Assembly (NCBI GenBank): GCA_037969115.1
Contig: JBBKWQ010000396.1
Coordinates: forward strand, 26,918 to 90,917
Direction: 5' to 3'
Length of the DNA stretch: 64,000 bases
From: JBBKWQ01 sp037969115
Lineage (GTDB): Bacteria > Actinomycetota > Acidimicrobiia > Acidimicrobiales > Ilumatobacteraceae
The first letter of the stretch is position 1; every line of letters starts with the position of its first letter. Below the pieces are notes generated by a model. That model saw only the letters and a program-made list of their open reading frames with translations, was not told the DNA's origin and ran no database searches. Both the position numbers and the translations under genes were made by a program. This document shows positions 43,609 to 52,043 of this stretch, in pieces.

Positions 43609-44370
43609 CTACGGGCCGGTCGACACCCACTGACCGCGCTTGATCAGCACGTCCTTGAGCACCTGCGGTCGGTCGGTCATGATGCCATCGACGCCGAGGT
43701 CGAGCAGACGGTTCATCTCGACGGGATCATCGATCGTCCAGACGTGGACGGCGATTCCCTTGGCGTGCGCACGGCGCACGAACCGACCGTTGACGATCTC
43801 GATGCGTCCCTGCCTGACGGGAACCTGAGCGACCTGGCCGCCACCGGGGGCTGTCCCGGCGAGTCGCAGTGCGGCGACCTGGACGGGGCCGAAACTCGTG
43901 CAGAGTCCTGGACCGAGCCGGTTGCGGAGCGTTCTCAGCCGCAGGTCGCTGAAACTGCCGATGCAGATCCGGTCGAGGCTGTTCGTCCGCGTGATCGAGG
44001 CTGCGAGGCTGTCGATCGCACTGTCGGCCTTGCAGTCGACGTTGAATCGTGCGTCGGGAAAGGCACCGAGCAGGTCCTCGAACAGGGGAATCGGTTCTCC
44101 TCCGATCCGGGCCACCGCGACCTCGGCCCATGGCAACTCGTTGATGAGTCCCGTCCGATCGCAGGTCCGGGCGAGGTCGGGGTCGTGAAAGGCGACCAGG
44201 ACACCATCGCTCGTTGTATGCACATCGGTTTCCAGATATGTGAATCCCAGGTCGACCGCGTGCTGGAACGCAGGCATCGTGTTCTCGGGGTTCTCGCTCG
44301 CTCCGCCGCGATGCGCGAATGCGATCGGCTGCGGCCACTCGAGGTACGGATGGTGTTTCAGCGGTGTCAT
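43609..44370 (-). CDS. Glycerophosphodiester phosphodiesterase (GDPD/UgpQ-like)
   Basis: 253 residues. The catalytic segment AFAHRGGASENPENTMPAF, YLETDVHTTSDG (Glu and Asp metal ligands) and FHDPDLARTCDRTG are complete. No signal peptide, so it is cytosolic like UgpQ. It hydrolyses glycerophosphodiesters to glycerol-3-phosphate and an alcohol head group. ATG 44370 was chosen because the family N-terminus begins nearby; it is 11 bases after the acyl-CoA ligase stop, so the two form an operon. The fusion gene with phosphonate-type domains follows 43 bases downstream, which suggests lipid head-group recycling. Confidence 0.88.
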   Translation of the reverse strand: MTPLKHHPYLEWPQPIAFAHRGGASENPENTMPAFQHAVDLGFTYLETDVHTTSDGVLVAFHDPDLARTCDRTGLINELPWAEVAVARIGGEPIPLFEDLLGAFPDARFNVDCKADSAIDSLAASITRTNSLDRICIGSFSDLRLRTLRNRLGPGLCTSFGPVQVAALRLAGTAPGGGQVAQVPVRQGRIEIVNGRFVRRAHAKGIAVHVWTIDDPVEMNRLLDLGVDGIMTDRPQVLKDVLIKRGQWVSTGP

Positions 44371-44381
44371 CGGGAGGTCGC

Positions 44382-45932
44382 TCAGATGGTACGGCCGGCG
44401 GCTTGCCAGTACTCGTCTTTCAGGAGGCGCTTGTAGAGCTTGCCCGTCGGGTGCCGCGGGAGCTCTTCTCGGAAATCGATCGAACGGGGGCACTTGACGT
44501 CGGAGAGCTGTGACTTGCAGAACTGGATGAGCTCGCCCGCGAGCGCGGCTGCGGCTGCATCGTCATCAGGCATCTGTCGCGGCTGGACGACGGCCTTGAC
44601 CTCTTCGCCGAAATCGTCGTTCGGCACGCCGAACACCGCGACGTCGATGATCTTCGGGTGTGTGACGAGGACGTTCTCGGCCTCCTGCGGATAGATGTTC
44701 ACCCCACCGGAGATGATCATGTACGCCTTGCGGTCGGTGAGGAACAGGAAGTTGTCATCGCTCAGGTACCCGACGTCGCCGAGTGTGCTCCAGCCCTCGG
44801 GATGGCGAGAACTCTTCGTCTTGTCGGGATCGTTGTGGTACTCGAACGTTGCGCCGCCCTCGAAGTACACGGTGCCGGACTTGCCGCGCGGGACGGGTTC
44901 GCCATCGTCGCCGACGATGTGCACCGTGCAGTTGATGGGCGTGCCGACCGTGCCCTTGTGGGCGAGCCACATGTCGCTGTTGCAGTAGACGAAACCGTTG
45001 CCCTCGGTTCCCGCGTAGTACTCGTGGATCACCGGTCCCCACCACTCGATCATCTGCTGCTTGACAGGAACAGGACACGGTGCCGCAGCGTGGATGACGC
45101 ACTCGAGCGACGACACGTCGTGGGCTGCGCGCTGATCGTCGCTGAGTTTCAACATCCGCACGAACATCGTCGGGACGACCTGGCTGTGGGTGACCCGGTG
45201 TTCCTCGATGAGCCTCAAGTACTCCTCGGCGTCGAAGTGCTCCATCGCGACCAATGTGGAACCCAGGGCGATGGCTGCCATGCAGAATCGAAGCGGGGCG
45301 GCGTGATACATCGGCGCCGGCGACAGATAGACCTTGGAATCGTCCATCGCGAACAGCAGTTGCAGCAAGCCCTGAACACCCGTGACTGCCTCCTCGAGTG
45401 GCTCTTGCTGGAAGGCCGGCATCACGCCCTTGGGCCGTCCGGTGGTGCCCGACGAGTACAACATGTCGGTGCCTGCCACGCGCCGCTCGAGTGGGTCAGC
45501 CGACTGGGTGGCGACTGCCGATTCGTACGACTCGTATCCGTCGATGACGCCGTCGAGCATGAGATGGAGTTCGACGTCGGGTGTGCTGCCCATGATCTCG
45601 GCAGCTTGGTCCGCCTTGTACTTCGAGGTGATGAAGGCCCGCGCCTCGCAGTCGTTCACGATGTACTGCAACTCGTCGCCGGTGAGCCGAGACGACACGG
45701 CGGTGTAGATGAGCCCTGCGTATCGACAGCCCCACAAGACCTCGATGTATCGGTCGTGGTTCTCCATGCAGATGGCGATGTGATCGCCGGGTTGCAGACC
45801 CGCCGAGCGAAGCAGGCGACTCAGGCGATTCGCAGCGGCATCGAGTTCCGAGAACGTTTGCGTGAAACCCGAACCTGCCATGACCAGTGCTGGTTTGTCG
45901 CCGTGCTTTGCCAGGTGCGAACCGGGATACAT
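44382..45932 (-). CDS. Acyl-CoA ligase (AMP-binding, FadD-like)
   Basis: 516 residues. The P-loop is DMLYSSGTTGRPKGVMP, with EYYAGTEGNG, GDVGYLSDDNFLFLTDRK and the C-terminal catalytic Lys in PTGKLYKRLLKD, giving the full ANL-superfamily plan. It would activate a carboxylic acid (fatty or aromatic) to its CoA thioester. ATG 45932 is set by family length and by a -10 (TACCTT) 8 bases upstream; the longer open frame runs over the divergent SirB1-like gene. First gene of the GDPD/fusion gene set. Confidence 0.9.
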   Translation of the reverse strand: MYPGSHLAKHGDKPALVMAGSGFTQTFSELDAAANRLSRLLRSAGLQPGDHIAICMENHDRYIEVLWGCRYAGLIYTAVSSRLTGDELQYIVNDCEARAFITSKYKADQAAEIMGSTPDVELHLMLDGVIDGYESYESAVATQSADPLERRVAGTDMLYSSGTTGRPKGVMPAFQQEPLEEAVTGVQGLLQLLFAMDDSKVYLSPAPMYHAAPLRFCMAAIALGSTLVAMEHFDAEEYLRLIEEHRVTHSQVVPTMFVRMLKLSDDQRAAHDVSSLECVIHAAAPCPVPVKQQMIEWWGPVIHEYYAGTEGNGFVYCNSDMWLAHKGTVGTPINCTVHIVGDDGEPVPRGKSGTVYFEGGATFEYHNDPDKTKSSRHPEGWSTLGDVGYLSDDNFLFLTDRKAYMIISGGVNIYPQEAENVLVTHPKIIDVAVFGVPNDDFGEEVKAVVQPRQMPDDDAAAAALAGELIQFCKSQLSDVKCPRSIDFREELPRHPTGKLYKRLLKDEYWQAAGRTI

Positions 45933-45940
45933 CGCGGGGC

Positions 45941-45946
45941 AAGGTA
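45941..45946 (-). promoter_or_regulatory. Leaderless -10 (TACCTT) for the ligase-GDPD operon
   Basis: TACCTT on the minus strand ends 8 bases before ATG 45932. Confidence 0.55.
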
Positions 45947-46008
45947 GTCCAGATCGTCGACAATTGGTGACTCGAGCGGTGTGACCGATCGCAGTGTCGC
46001 AGAGCGAG

Positions 46009-46014
46009 TACCGT
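46009..46014 (+). promoter_or_regulatory. Leaderless -10 (TACCGT) for the SirB1-like gene
   Basis: TACCGT ends 8 bases before ATG 46023, facing the divergent -10 at 45941. Confidence 0.5.
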
Positions 46015-46022
46015 CGGCACCG

Positions 46023-46724
46023 ATGGCGGTTCGGGCAGAGTTTCGCGGCGATGACGCGCTCGCCGATCTCGCTCGGTTGATGGAAGGCTCGCCGGTCGGG
46101 ATGACTCTCGACGAACCAGCACTGGCGCTCTCGGCGGTACTGCAGCCGCGACTCGACCGGCTCGAATGGCTCGCCAGGCTCGACGAACTCGCCGCAGCCT
46201 GCCCCACCCCCACCCGGGACGGTGTCGCCCGTTATGTCATCGGCGATCTCGGCTTCGCAGGCGATACTCGGAGTTACACGTCGTGGATGAACTCGTGTCT
46301 CGATCGGGTGGTTGCGACCCGGCGCGGTATTCCGATCTCGCTCGCGATCGTGACGATCGAAATCGCCCGCCGAGTCGGCGTGTCGCTGGTGGGCGTCGGC
46401 ATGCCGGGGCATTTCCTCGTGGGCGATCCGGCCGACCCGGAGTGGTTCACCGACCCGTTCAGAGGTCACCTCGCCCTGACTCGCGACGAGTGTCGGCAGA
46501 TTTTCGACGAACTCTCGGCAGGTCGGACCCCGTGGAGCGAACACCACCTGAGTCAGTCGCCGAACCGTCTGGTGATCGCTCGGATGCTGAACAACCTCAA
46601 GGCGTGGAGCATCCAGAACAACGATCGGGTGAAGCTCGCCCTGGTGATGAAGATGCGTGCGATTTTGCCCGAGTTCGGTGACGAATCGGTCGAGGCCACG
46701 GTCGCCCTGAGTGCACTCAACTGA
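46023..46724 (+). CDS. SirB1-like transglutaminase-fold/TPR protein
   Basis: 233 residues. TSWMNSCLDRVVATRRGIPIS followed by SLAIVTIEIARRVGVSLVG and VGMPGHFLVGDP is the conserved core of the SirB1 family (transglutaminase-like core, His in GHFLV). The C-terminal RLVIARMLNNLKAWSIQN is the short helical repeat part. The usual nucleophile Cys of transglutaminases is not evident at the matching place, where Ser-Cys-Leu-Asp occurs. Cytosolic; its role is unknown to me. ATG 46023 is supported by the -10; an in-frame upstream start lacks family similarity. Confidence 0.8.
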   Translation: MAVRAEFRGDDALADLARLMEGSPVGMTLDEPALALSAVLQPRLDRLEWLARLDELAAACPTPTRDGVARYVIGDLGFAGDTRSYTSWMNSCLDRVVATRRGIPISLAIVTIEIARRVGVSLVGVGMPGHFLVGDPADPEWFTDPFRGHLALTRDECRQIFDELSAGRTPWSEHHLSQSPNRLVIARMLNNLKAWSIQNNDRVKLALVMKMRAILPEFGDESVEATVALSALN

Positions 46725-46753
46725 CGTGTCGTCGTTGATGAGGTGTGGCGGCG

Positions 46754-47230
46754 TCAGGGCGGCTGGGTGGCCGCCGGTCCGGGATTGTCGTCAGACCTCC
46801 GGCACGTGAGCGTGAGATAGTCGGCCAACGCCTCGTTCGGGCTCAGTGCGAGCACCGAATCGAGTTCGGTCGGGTCGCTCGTGGCCTCGACGACGACCTC
46901 GTCGATCGTGGTCGACGTACCCGTCGGGCTGGCCACGCCGTCGGCGACCGCGTCGAACACGGCCCGGATCTCAACTGGAACCAACGGCACGATCGTCCGG
47001 TATTCGCCGGCCAGATCGTCGAGATCGAGTTCTCCTGCGTCGATCTTGCGGTTGAGCGTTGACATTGCGTCGCAGAACGGAGCAATGTCGGGGTCGACCG
47101 TGATGACGAGGTTGTCAGCGACGACCTCGGGAGCCTCCGTCGCGCCGGTTTCGTCGGCCGATCCGGTGCATCCGGCCGTCAGAGCGACAGCCACAGCGAC
47201 CGGAGCGGTGACGAGTCGGACGCGGCGCAT
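46754..47230 (-). CDS. Small lipoprotein, unknown function
   Basis: 158 residues with a lipoprotein signal peptide ending at Cys21 (LTAGCTG). The mature part is acidic with DIAPFCDAMSTLNRKIDAGE and a Cys pair (Cys about 58 and a C-terminal LTCRRSDD), which may form a disulfide. It would be anchored on the outer face of the membrane. No family recognised. It lies 85 bases after the downstream-reading duplicated-domain gene, separated by a hairpin. Confidence 0.65.
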   Translation of the reverse strand: MRRVRLVTAPVAVAVALTAGCTGSADETGATEAPEVVADNLVITVDPDIAPFCDAMSTLNRKIDAGELDLDDLAGEYRTIVPLVPVEIRAVFDAVADGVASPTGTSTTIDEVVVEATSDPTELDSVLALSPNEALADYLTLTCRRSDDNPGPAATQPP

Positions 47231-47273
47231 CGACCGAGTGTGACAGGTCCGCTGCCATCGCGTTCGTCATCGT

Positions 47274-47292
47274 GGCGCCACGTTGTGGCGCC
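47274..47292 (-). terminator. Hairpin GGCGCCAC-GTT-GTGGCGCC
   Basis: A perfect 8-bp stem with a 3-base loop lies 24 bases downstream of the stop at 47316 on the minus strand. No T-run follows, as is common in high-GC terminators. Confidence 0.55.
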
Positions 47293-47315
47293 GGTGACCG
47301 CAAAACAGCACACGC

Positions 47316-48590
47316 TCACCTCGATCCGACTGCTCGGGTGTAGTCGGCGGTGTGCTGCTGGAACAGCGCGACGGCTTCTGTGTCGAACCGCGGGTGGCCG
47401 ACCCCGTCGCCGGCGATGTCCCACATCGACGAGACATCGGCGGGATTGCGGTCGCTGACGAACTGGACGAAGGGCTCGAGCACCGATTCGTTCCAGGTGG
47501 CCCGATCCTTCGTGTACGAGATCGACCGGATCAGACCGTTGCTGATCGACATCGAGAACTGACCCTCGACCGGATCGTTCCCGGCTGCGTCGGACCAGGC
47601 ATTGCTCTGGTGGACGGCGCAGAGAACCTGGTTCGGCGGCGCGAACTCGCAGCCGCGATCCTGGAACCGCCAGTCGGTCGCGTCGAGCCAGGCGAACTGT
47701 TCCACGAACTCGGTCGAGTCACCGGCACCGAACACGACCACGACGGCGTCATCGCTCAACAAACTCTGCGCAGCCGTCACGTCACGGGCGTGGATGGCCC
47801 GAACCATCGCGTCGCCGACCGACGTCGCTCGACGCGGCGGCTCGGCCCAGTCGGCGTACTCGCCGGTGTACTGCGCAAACATCCTGATCGACTCGTCGTC
47901 GAGGATCGGACCTGAGAGCTGGCCTCGTGTCAGGAACCACATCGAAGTGATGTCGGCGAAATGATGGGTCTTGAGGAATTGCAGAAACGGATCCACCACC
48001 GCGACGGTCCAGAGTTCGTCGTCGTCGGTGTACGAGATCGACGAGATCAGGGCGTCGGTCATCGACATCGAGATCTGGGTCTCGACCGGTTCGACGCCGG
48101 CAGCTTCGGACCAAGCGTTGCTCTGAAGAACCGCACACGTCACCTGATTCGGCGGGCCGAACTCGCATGCCGGTTCGCGGACACGCCAATCCGTCGCATC
48201 GAACCACTCGAGGAGTTGTACGAACTCGGCAACGTTACTCGCGCCGTAGGCCACGACGACAGCGTCGTCACGCAGCAGACTCGCCGCTGCCGTGACGTCA
48301 CGCGCGCCGATCGCACGCACCATGGCGTCACCGATCGCCACAGGATCGCGAGGTGTCGGTGCAGTCTGGGCGTCGGGGTGGGCCGGCACCTTGTCGTCGG
48401 AACCGGCTACGAACGGACCGATCACGAACACGAGTGCAGCGATGAGAGCGACAACAGCGGCGACCTTCGACGGTGTAGCGCCCGGCGAAACCTCGTCGGT
48501 CGGGCCGAGTGTGATCAGCCGCCGACTGGTGGCAGGCACGTCCGTCAGAGTGAGATCCACTTGCTTGCGCATCACCACATCGACGCTCAC
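47316..48590 (-). CDS. Membrane-anchored protein with two tandem SnoaL-like domains
   Basis: 424 residues. One membrane helix at about residues 43-63 (VAAVVALIAALVFVIGPFVA) is preceded by a cytosolic tail and followed by two copies of a 165-residue domain. Each copy begins IGDAMVRAI-ARDVTAA-SLL-DDAVVV and ends with an ISYT-motif and an FVQF/FLQF segment, and the domain has the alpha+beta pattern of NTF2/SnoaL. The copies are clearly alike (CEFGPPNQVTCAVLQSNAWS against CEFAPPNQVLCAVHQSNAWS), so this is an internal duplication. Cys residues at matched places may form disulfides. GTG 48590 was chosen because of a TTGACA/TGGCAT promoter; TTG 48641 is possible. Function unknown. Confidence 0.7.
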   Translation of the reverse strand: MSVDVVMRKQVDLTLTDVPATSRRLITLGPTDEVSPGATPSKVAAVVALIAALVFVIGPFVAGSDDKVPAHPDAQTAPTPRDPVAIGDAMVRAIGARDVTAAASLLRDDAVVVAYGASNVAEFVQLLEWFDATDWRVREPACEFGPPNQVTCAVLQSNAWSEAAGVEPVETQISMSMTDALISSISYTDDDELWTVAVVDPFLQFLKTHHFADITSMWFLTRGQLSGPILDDESIRMFAQYTGEYADWAEPPRRATSVGDAMVRAIHARDVTAAQSLLSDDAVVVVFGAGDSTEFVEQFAWLDATDWRFQDRGCEFAPPNQVLCAVHQSNAWSDAAGNDPVEGQFSMSISNGLIRSISYTKDRATWNESVLEPFVQFVSDRNPADVSSMWDIAGDGVGHPRFDTEAVALFQQHTADYTRAVGSR

Positions 48591-48597
48591 GACACCA

Positions 48598-48626
48598 ATG
48601 CCACTGCTCGACCGGCCTGTTGTCAA
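48598..48626 (-). promoter_or_regulatory. Promoter TTGACA - 17 - TGGCAT
   Basis: A perfect -35 (48621-48626), a 17-base spacer and a weak -10 (48598-48603) end 7 bases before GTG 48590, again a leaderless arrangement. Confidence 0.5.
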
Positions 48627-48679
48627 CCGCTCCACCGTCAATCGACCCGCTGTACCGACACGCCGTACCGACCCGGTGG

Positions 48680-49045
48680 TCAGCAGATCGGACCGTCGGC
48701 GGTCGACGAGGCGCGCAACATCTCGTCGATCACTGCAAAGTCGATCTTCTCGGGCCGCGTGTACCGGACGCAGCCCTTGCCGAGGCTCGCAGCGGCGAGT
48801 CGGTCGCGAAAGCGGTCCAACACCTCACTTCTCAGGATGTAGATCGAGATGTACCGGGCTTGGCTGGCGAACGCGACCTCGATGTCGCCGCCGGGCCGCC
48901 GATAGCTCGGCATTCCGTAGTCCATGCACTCCTCGTACCCGGACAGTGTGGCCACACACATCGAACGGAGCCGATCGAGCGTGGCGCGTCGACCTTCGGG
49001 GACCTCCACGAGATAGGCGTCGACGTTGTCCGCGCTGCTCTGCAT
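48680..49045 (-). CDS. DUF1801-family protein
   Basis: 121 residues. VDAYLVEVPEGRRATLDRLR, MDYGMPSYRRPGG and YISIYIL with the C-terminal GKGCVRYTRPEKID follow the DUF1801 (YdhG-like) fold. A soluble cytosolic protein. The biochemical role of the family is unknown. It is a stand-alone gene between the duplicated-domain protein and the CopD-like gene. Confidence 0.8.
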   Translation of the reverse strand: MQSSADNVDAYLVEVPEGRRATLDRLRSMCVATLSGYEECMDYGMPSYRRPGGDIEVAFASQARYISIYILRSEVLDRFRDRLAAASLGKGCVRYTRPEKIDFAVIDEMLRASSTADGPIC

Positions 49046-49111
49046 GACCCGCCAGTCTTGCCGATCGCCTGCGGCATCCCCCCGTACCCGCAGCCTCGCT
49101 GTCTTGTCGGG

Positions 49112-49522
49112 CTAGACCCCGGTGTCGAGGAGCTGACCGAGGAACATCGCTCCGATCGCGCTGAGCAATCCGATCGCGCCGCCGAGTGCGAGTGCCAACT
49201 TCGACGTGCCGACCTGATGAACGGCGGCGGCTGCGCCACTCAGGAGCGCCAACGTGATCTTCAGGAACAAGGTGACCTGGTAGGCCGTACTCGTGGAACC
49301 GACGCTGACCTCGGTGAGGTTCCACAGGCCGGTCAGCACCACCACGGCGAAGGCCGGCCAAGCGATGCGAGCGAAGGCCTGGGCTGCCACTTTGGTGGAT
49401 TCCGGAAACGTCCGCCGGAGGCTCGGCACGAGACCGGCGAGCACGATCTGGCCGCCGACCCAGACCGATGCAGACAGGACGTGGAGGAACAGACGGACCG
49501 TGTGCAGGTTCGGCGACAACAT
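49112..49522 (-). CDS. CopD/DUF4149-like four-helix membrane protein
   Basis: 136 residues with four helices. The first, LFLHVLSASVWVGGQIVLAG, has the HxxxAxxWxGG pattern of CopD-superfamily proteins, whose His may bind metal or heme. TGLWNLTEV and LKITLALLSG follow. It begins 5 bases after ispH ends, so it is cotranscribed with it. Copper uptake is a common guess for the family but is not supported by neighbours here. Confidence 0.7.
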   Translation of the reverse strand: MLSPNLHTVRLFLHVLSASVWVGGQIVLAGLVPSLRRTFPESTKVAAQAFARIAWPAFAVVVLTGLWNLTEVSVGSTSTAYQVTLFLKITLALLSGAAAAVHQVGTSKLALALGGAIGLLSAIGAMFLGQLLDTGV

Positions 49523-49527
49523 GATCG

Positions 49528-50562
49528 TCAGTCTGCGAGGGCGGAGAGCACGTCGCTCGCGGGCAGATTTCGGTCTTCCAATCCTGGCCGGCTCAGCTGT
49601 GAGCCGCCGAGCATGGCCGTACTGGCCGCTTCGATGGAGTACTGGAGCTCACGGATGTTGCGAGGTGGCGGAAAATATTCGTCTTCATCGGTGATGCGAA
49701 CGAGCTCCACCCCGTCTACCGGGTCGAGTCGCGCCAACACCGCGTCGACCAGTTCCTCGGGAGCAGATGCCCCTGCCGTGACCCCGACGACGCCAGAGAG
49801 ATCGTCGGGCATCTCGCCGACGTGATTGATGCGCATCACGCGCCGGCAACCACTGTCGATCGCCAACTTCTCGAGAGCCCTCGTGTTCGACGAGTTCGAC
49901 GAGCCGACGACGACGATCGCGTCGCATCGGTCGGCGAGAGCAAGCAGCGACGATTGTCGGTTCGTGGTGGCGAAGCACAGGTCGCTGCGCCCAGGGGTCC
50001 AGACATCGGGGAAGCGTTCGCGTACGCGCACGGCGACGCCTTCCCAGTCGCGGTGCGACAGTGTCGTCTGGGCGAGCAACGCCACGGGTTCGTCGAACTG
50101 TTCGAGGGCGTCGACCTCGTCGACCGTCTCGACGCGGCTGATCGAGCCGGGAGCAACGGCCATGGTGCCCACCGCCTCTTCGTGCCCGTCATGTCCGACG
50201 TAGACGATGCGGAAGCCCTTCCCGGCCCGAACCTTGACCTCGTGGTGCACCTTGGTGACCAGCGGGCAGACCGAGTCGACGACGAAACTGCCGCGGCGCC
50301 TTGCAGCAGCCACGACCTCGGGTGCCGAGCCGTGTGCCGACAACATGATCGGGCTACCCGTCGGCACGTCTTCGATCGAATCGACGAACACCACACCGAG
50401 GTCCTGGAAGCGCTCGACCACGATCCGATTGTGGACGATCTCGTGGTAGCAGTACACGGGTGGTTCGAACGTTCGCACCATCCAGGCGAGTGCCTTGATG
50501 GCCATCTCGACACCCGCACAGAAGCCCCGCGGTTCGGCCAGGAGGACTCGCTCAACGCTCAT
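49528..50562 (-). CDS. ispH: 4-hydroxy-3-methylbut-2-enyl diphosphate reductase (IspH)
   Basis: 344 residues. The three iron-sulfur Cys are in PRGFCAG (Cys14), DSVCPLVTKVH and DLCFATTNRQ; HEIVHN, GHDGHEE and VGSSNSSNT are the substrate His/Glu and Ser/Asn contacts. This is the last step of the MEP pathway, making IPP and DMAPP, the precursors of the polyprenyl-phosphate carriers used by the envelope genes at the left. ATG 50562 matches the family N-terminus; a GTG 30 bases upstream is in frame. It is divergent from the DUF512 gene. Confidence 0.95.
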   Translation of the reverse strand: MSVERVLLAEPRGFCAGVEMAIKALAWMVRTFEPPVYCYHEIVHNRIVVERFQDLGVVFVDSIEDVPTGSPIMLSAHGSAPEVVAAARRRGSFVVDSVCPLVTKVHHEVKVRAGKGFRIVYVGHDGHEEAVGTMAVAPGSISRVETVDEVDALEQFDEPVALLAQTTLSHRDWEGVAVRVRERFPDVWTPGRSDLCFATTNRQSSLLALADRCDAIVVVGSSNSSNTRALEKLAIDSGCRRVMRINHVGEMPDDLSGVVGVTAGASAPEELVDAVLARLDPVDGVELVRITDEDEYFPPPRNIRELQYSIEAASTAMLGGSQLSRPGLEDRNLPASDVLSALAD

Positions 50563-50615
50563 GTCTGACGTCTCCGGCTCATCGCGAAGCACAGGGTAGC
50601 TGCGAGGCCGACCGA

Positions 50616-50621
50616 TAGCCT
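50616..50621 (+). promoter_or_regulatory. Leaderless -10 (TAGCCT) for the DUF512-der operon
   Basis: TAGCCT ends 9 bases before ATG 50631. Confidence 0.45.
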
Positions 50622-50630
50622 GGTGCAGCC

Positions 50631-52043
50631 ATGTCCGCCCCCGTCATCGTCGCCGTCACGCCCAATTCACCGGCTGCAGAAGCTGGTCTCACGCCCGGTG
50701 ATGAGATCGCGCGCCTCAATGGACAGGTGCCCCGCGACATCATCGAGTGGCAGCTGTTGGCCGACGAAGCCGACCTCGAACTCGCAGTGTCGCGACAGGG
50801 TCTCGATCTCGACATCACGATCGGAAAGCGAGCGGGGGAGCCGCTCGGGGTCGAGATCCAGAGTGCGGTGTTCGACCGGGTTCGCACTTGCGACAACCAC
50901 TGCGAGTTCTGCTTCATCTATCAGCTCCCGAAGGGCATGCGGCGCAGCCTCTACTTGAAGGACGACGACTATCGGTTGTCGTTCCTGTACGGAAACTTCA
51001 CCACGCTCACACGGTTCACCGAAGCCGACCTCGAACGAGTGATCACCGAACGTCTCTCGCCGCTCAACGTCAGCATTCATGCCACCGATCCCGACGCACG
51101 CAGTCGCATGCTGAAGAACCCGCGTGGAGGGATGAGTCTGCGGTGGATGCGGGCGCTCCTCGACCACGACATCGAAGTGCGTGGCCAGATCGTGGTCTGC
51201 CCGGGTGTGAACGACGGGGCGGTGCTCGCCGACACCATGGCCGGCATCCTCGATCGGTATCCGGAGCTGCATTCCGTGGCCGTGGTGCCGTTGGGGCTGT
51301 CGCGATTCAACAAGGAGTCGGCGATGCGGCTCCACACTGCCGAAGAAGCCGACGCAGTGGTCGACATCGTCGAAGACTGGCAGACGATCTTCCACTCGAT
51401 CCTCGGTCGACGCATGGTGTTCGCCGCCGACGAGTACTACTTGATGACGGGTCGGCCGTTCCCCGGGCCGGAGGCATACGAGGGTTTCCACATGCACGAG
51501 GACGGCATCGGCATGGCCCGCACGTTCGAAATGGAGTTCCACGGCGTCGCCGAGTCGGTCACCGGCACGCGCAGTGGCTTCTTCGCTGCGGTCGACCTTC
51601 CCTCGAATCCGGCTGCATACACCGGTCTGCGCTCGTCGTCCGCCTGCGGCGGAGCGAAAGACGACCATTCCAACGGCACGAGCGCGACCCCGGTGGCGTT
51701 GCTCCCGCGGTCGAGTGCGCCGATCGGGGTGCTGAGCGGCCCCTTCGGATCGCAGGTCATCGGGCCGCTCGTCGAGGAGCTCGGTCGTGCCGACGTGCGC
51801 ATTATCACGGTCGACAACGAGTTCTTCGGTGGCAACACGGGCGTGACGGGTCTGATCACCGGTGCCGATCTCACCCGCGTCCTGGTCGACGAACCCGTCG
51901 GCCACCGTTACCTGCTGCCCGACGTCTGCTTGTCGGACGACGGTCGATTCCTCGATGGGGTCACCGTCGGCGATCTTCCGCGTCCCGTCGAGGTACTGCC
52001 AACTGATGGTTCTGCCCTTCGCCGGGCTCTGGAGCGCACATGA
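50631..52043 (+). CDS. DUF512 radical-SAM-like protein with N-terminal PDZ domain
   Basis: 470 residues. A PDZ-like domain (about residues 3-65, VTPNSPAAEAGLTPGDEIAR) is followed by RTCDNHCEFCFIYQLPKGMR with Cys87, Cys91 and Cys94, the CxxxCxxC cluster that binds a 4Fe-4S/SAM centre. FLYGNFTTLT, NVSIHATDP and VCPGVNDG continue the DUF512 pattern. The family is widespread in bacteria and often beside der, as here, where the stop overlaps the der start (ATGA). The reaction is unknown. ATG 50631 has a -10 9 bases upstream. Confidence 0.9.
   Translation: MSAPVIVAVTPNSPAAEAGLTPGDEIARLNGQVPRDIIEWQLLADEADLELAVSRQGLDLDITIGKRAGEPLGVEIQSAVFDRVRTCDNHCEFCFIYQLPKGMRRSLYLKDDDYRLSFLYGNFTTLTRFTEADLERVITERLSPLNVSIHATDPDARSRMLKNPRGGMSLRWMRALLDHDIEVRGQIVVCPGVNDGAVLADTMAGILDRYPELHSVAVVPLGLSRFNKESAMRLHTAEEADAVVDIVEDWQTIFHSILGRRMVFAADEYYLMTGRPFPGPEAYEGFHMHEDGIGMARTFEMEFHGVAESVTGTRSGFFAAVDLPSNPAAYTGLRSSSACGGAKDDHSNGTSATPVALLPRSSAPIGVLSGPFGSQVIGPLVEELGRADVRIITVDNEFFGGNTGVTGLITGADLTRVLVDEPVGHRYLLPDVCLSDDGRFLDGVTVGDLPRPVEVLPTDGSALRRALERT

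Noticed and set aside
47293..47315. Promoter for the small lipoprotein gene in the hairpin region
   Set aside because: The area between 47231 and 47315 has a CACACT 6 bases before ATG 47230 but not a TANNNT, so I did not call it.
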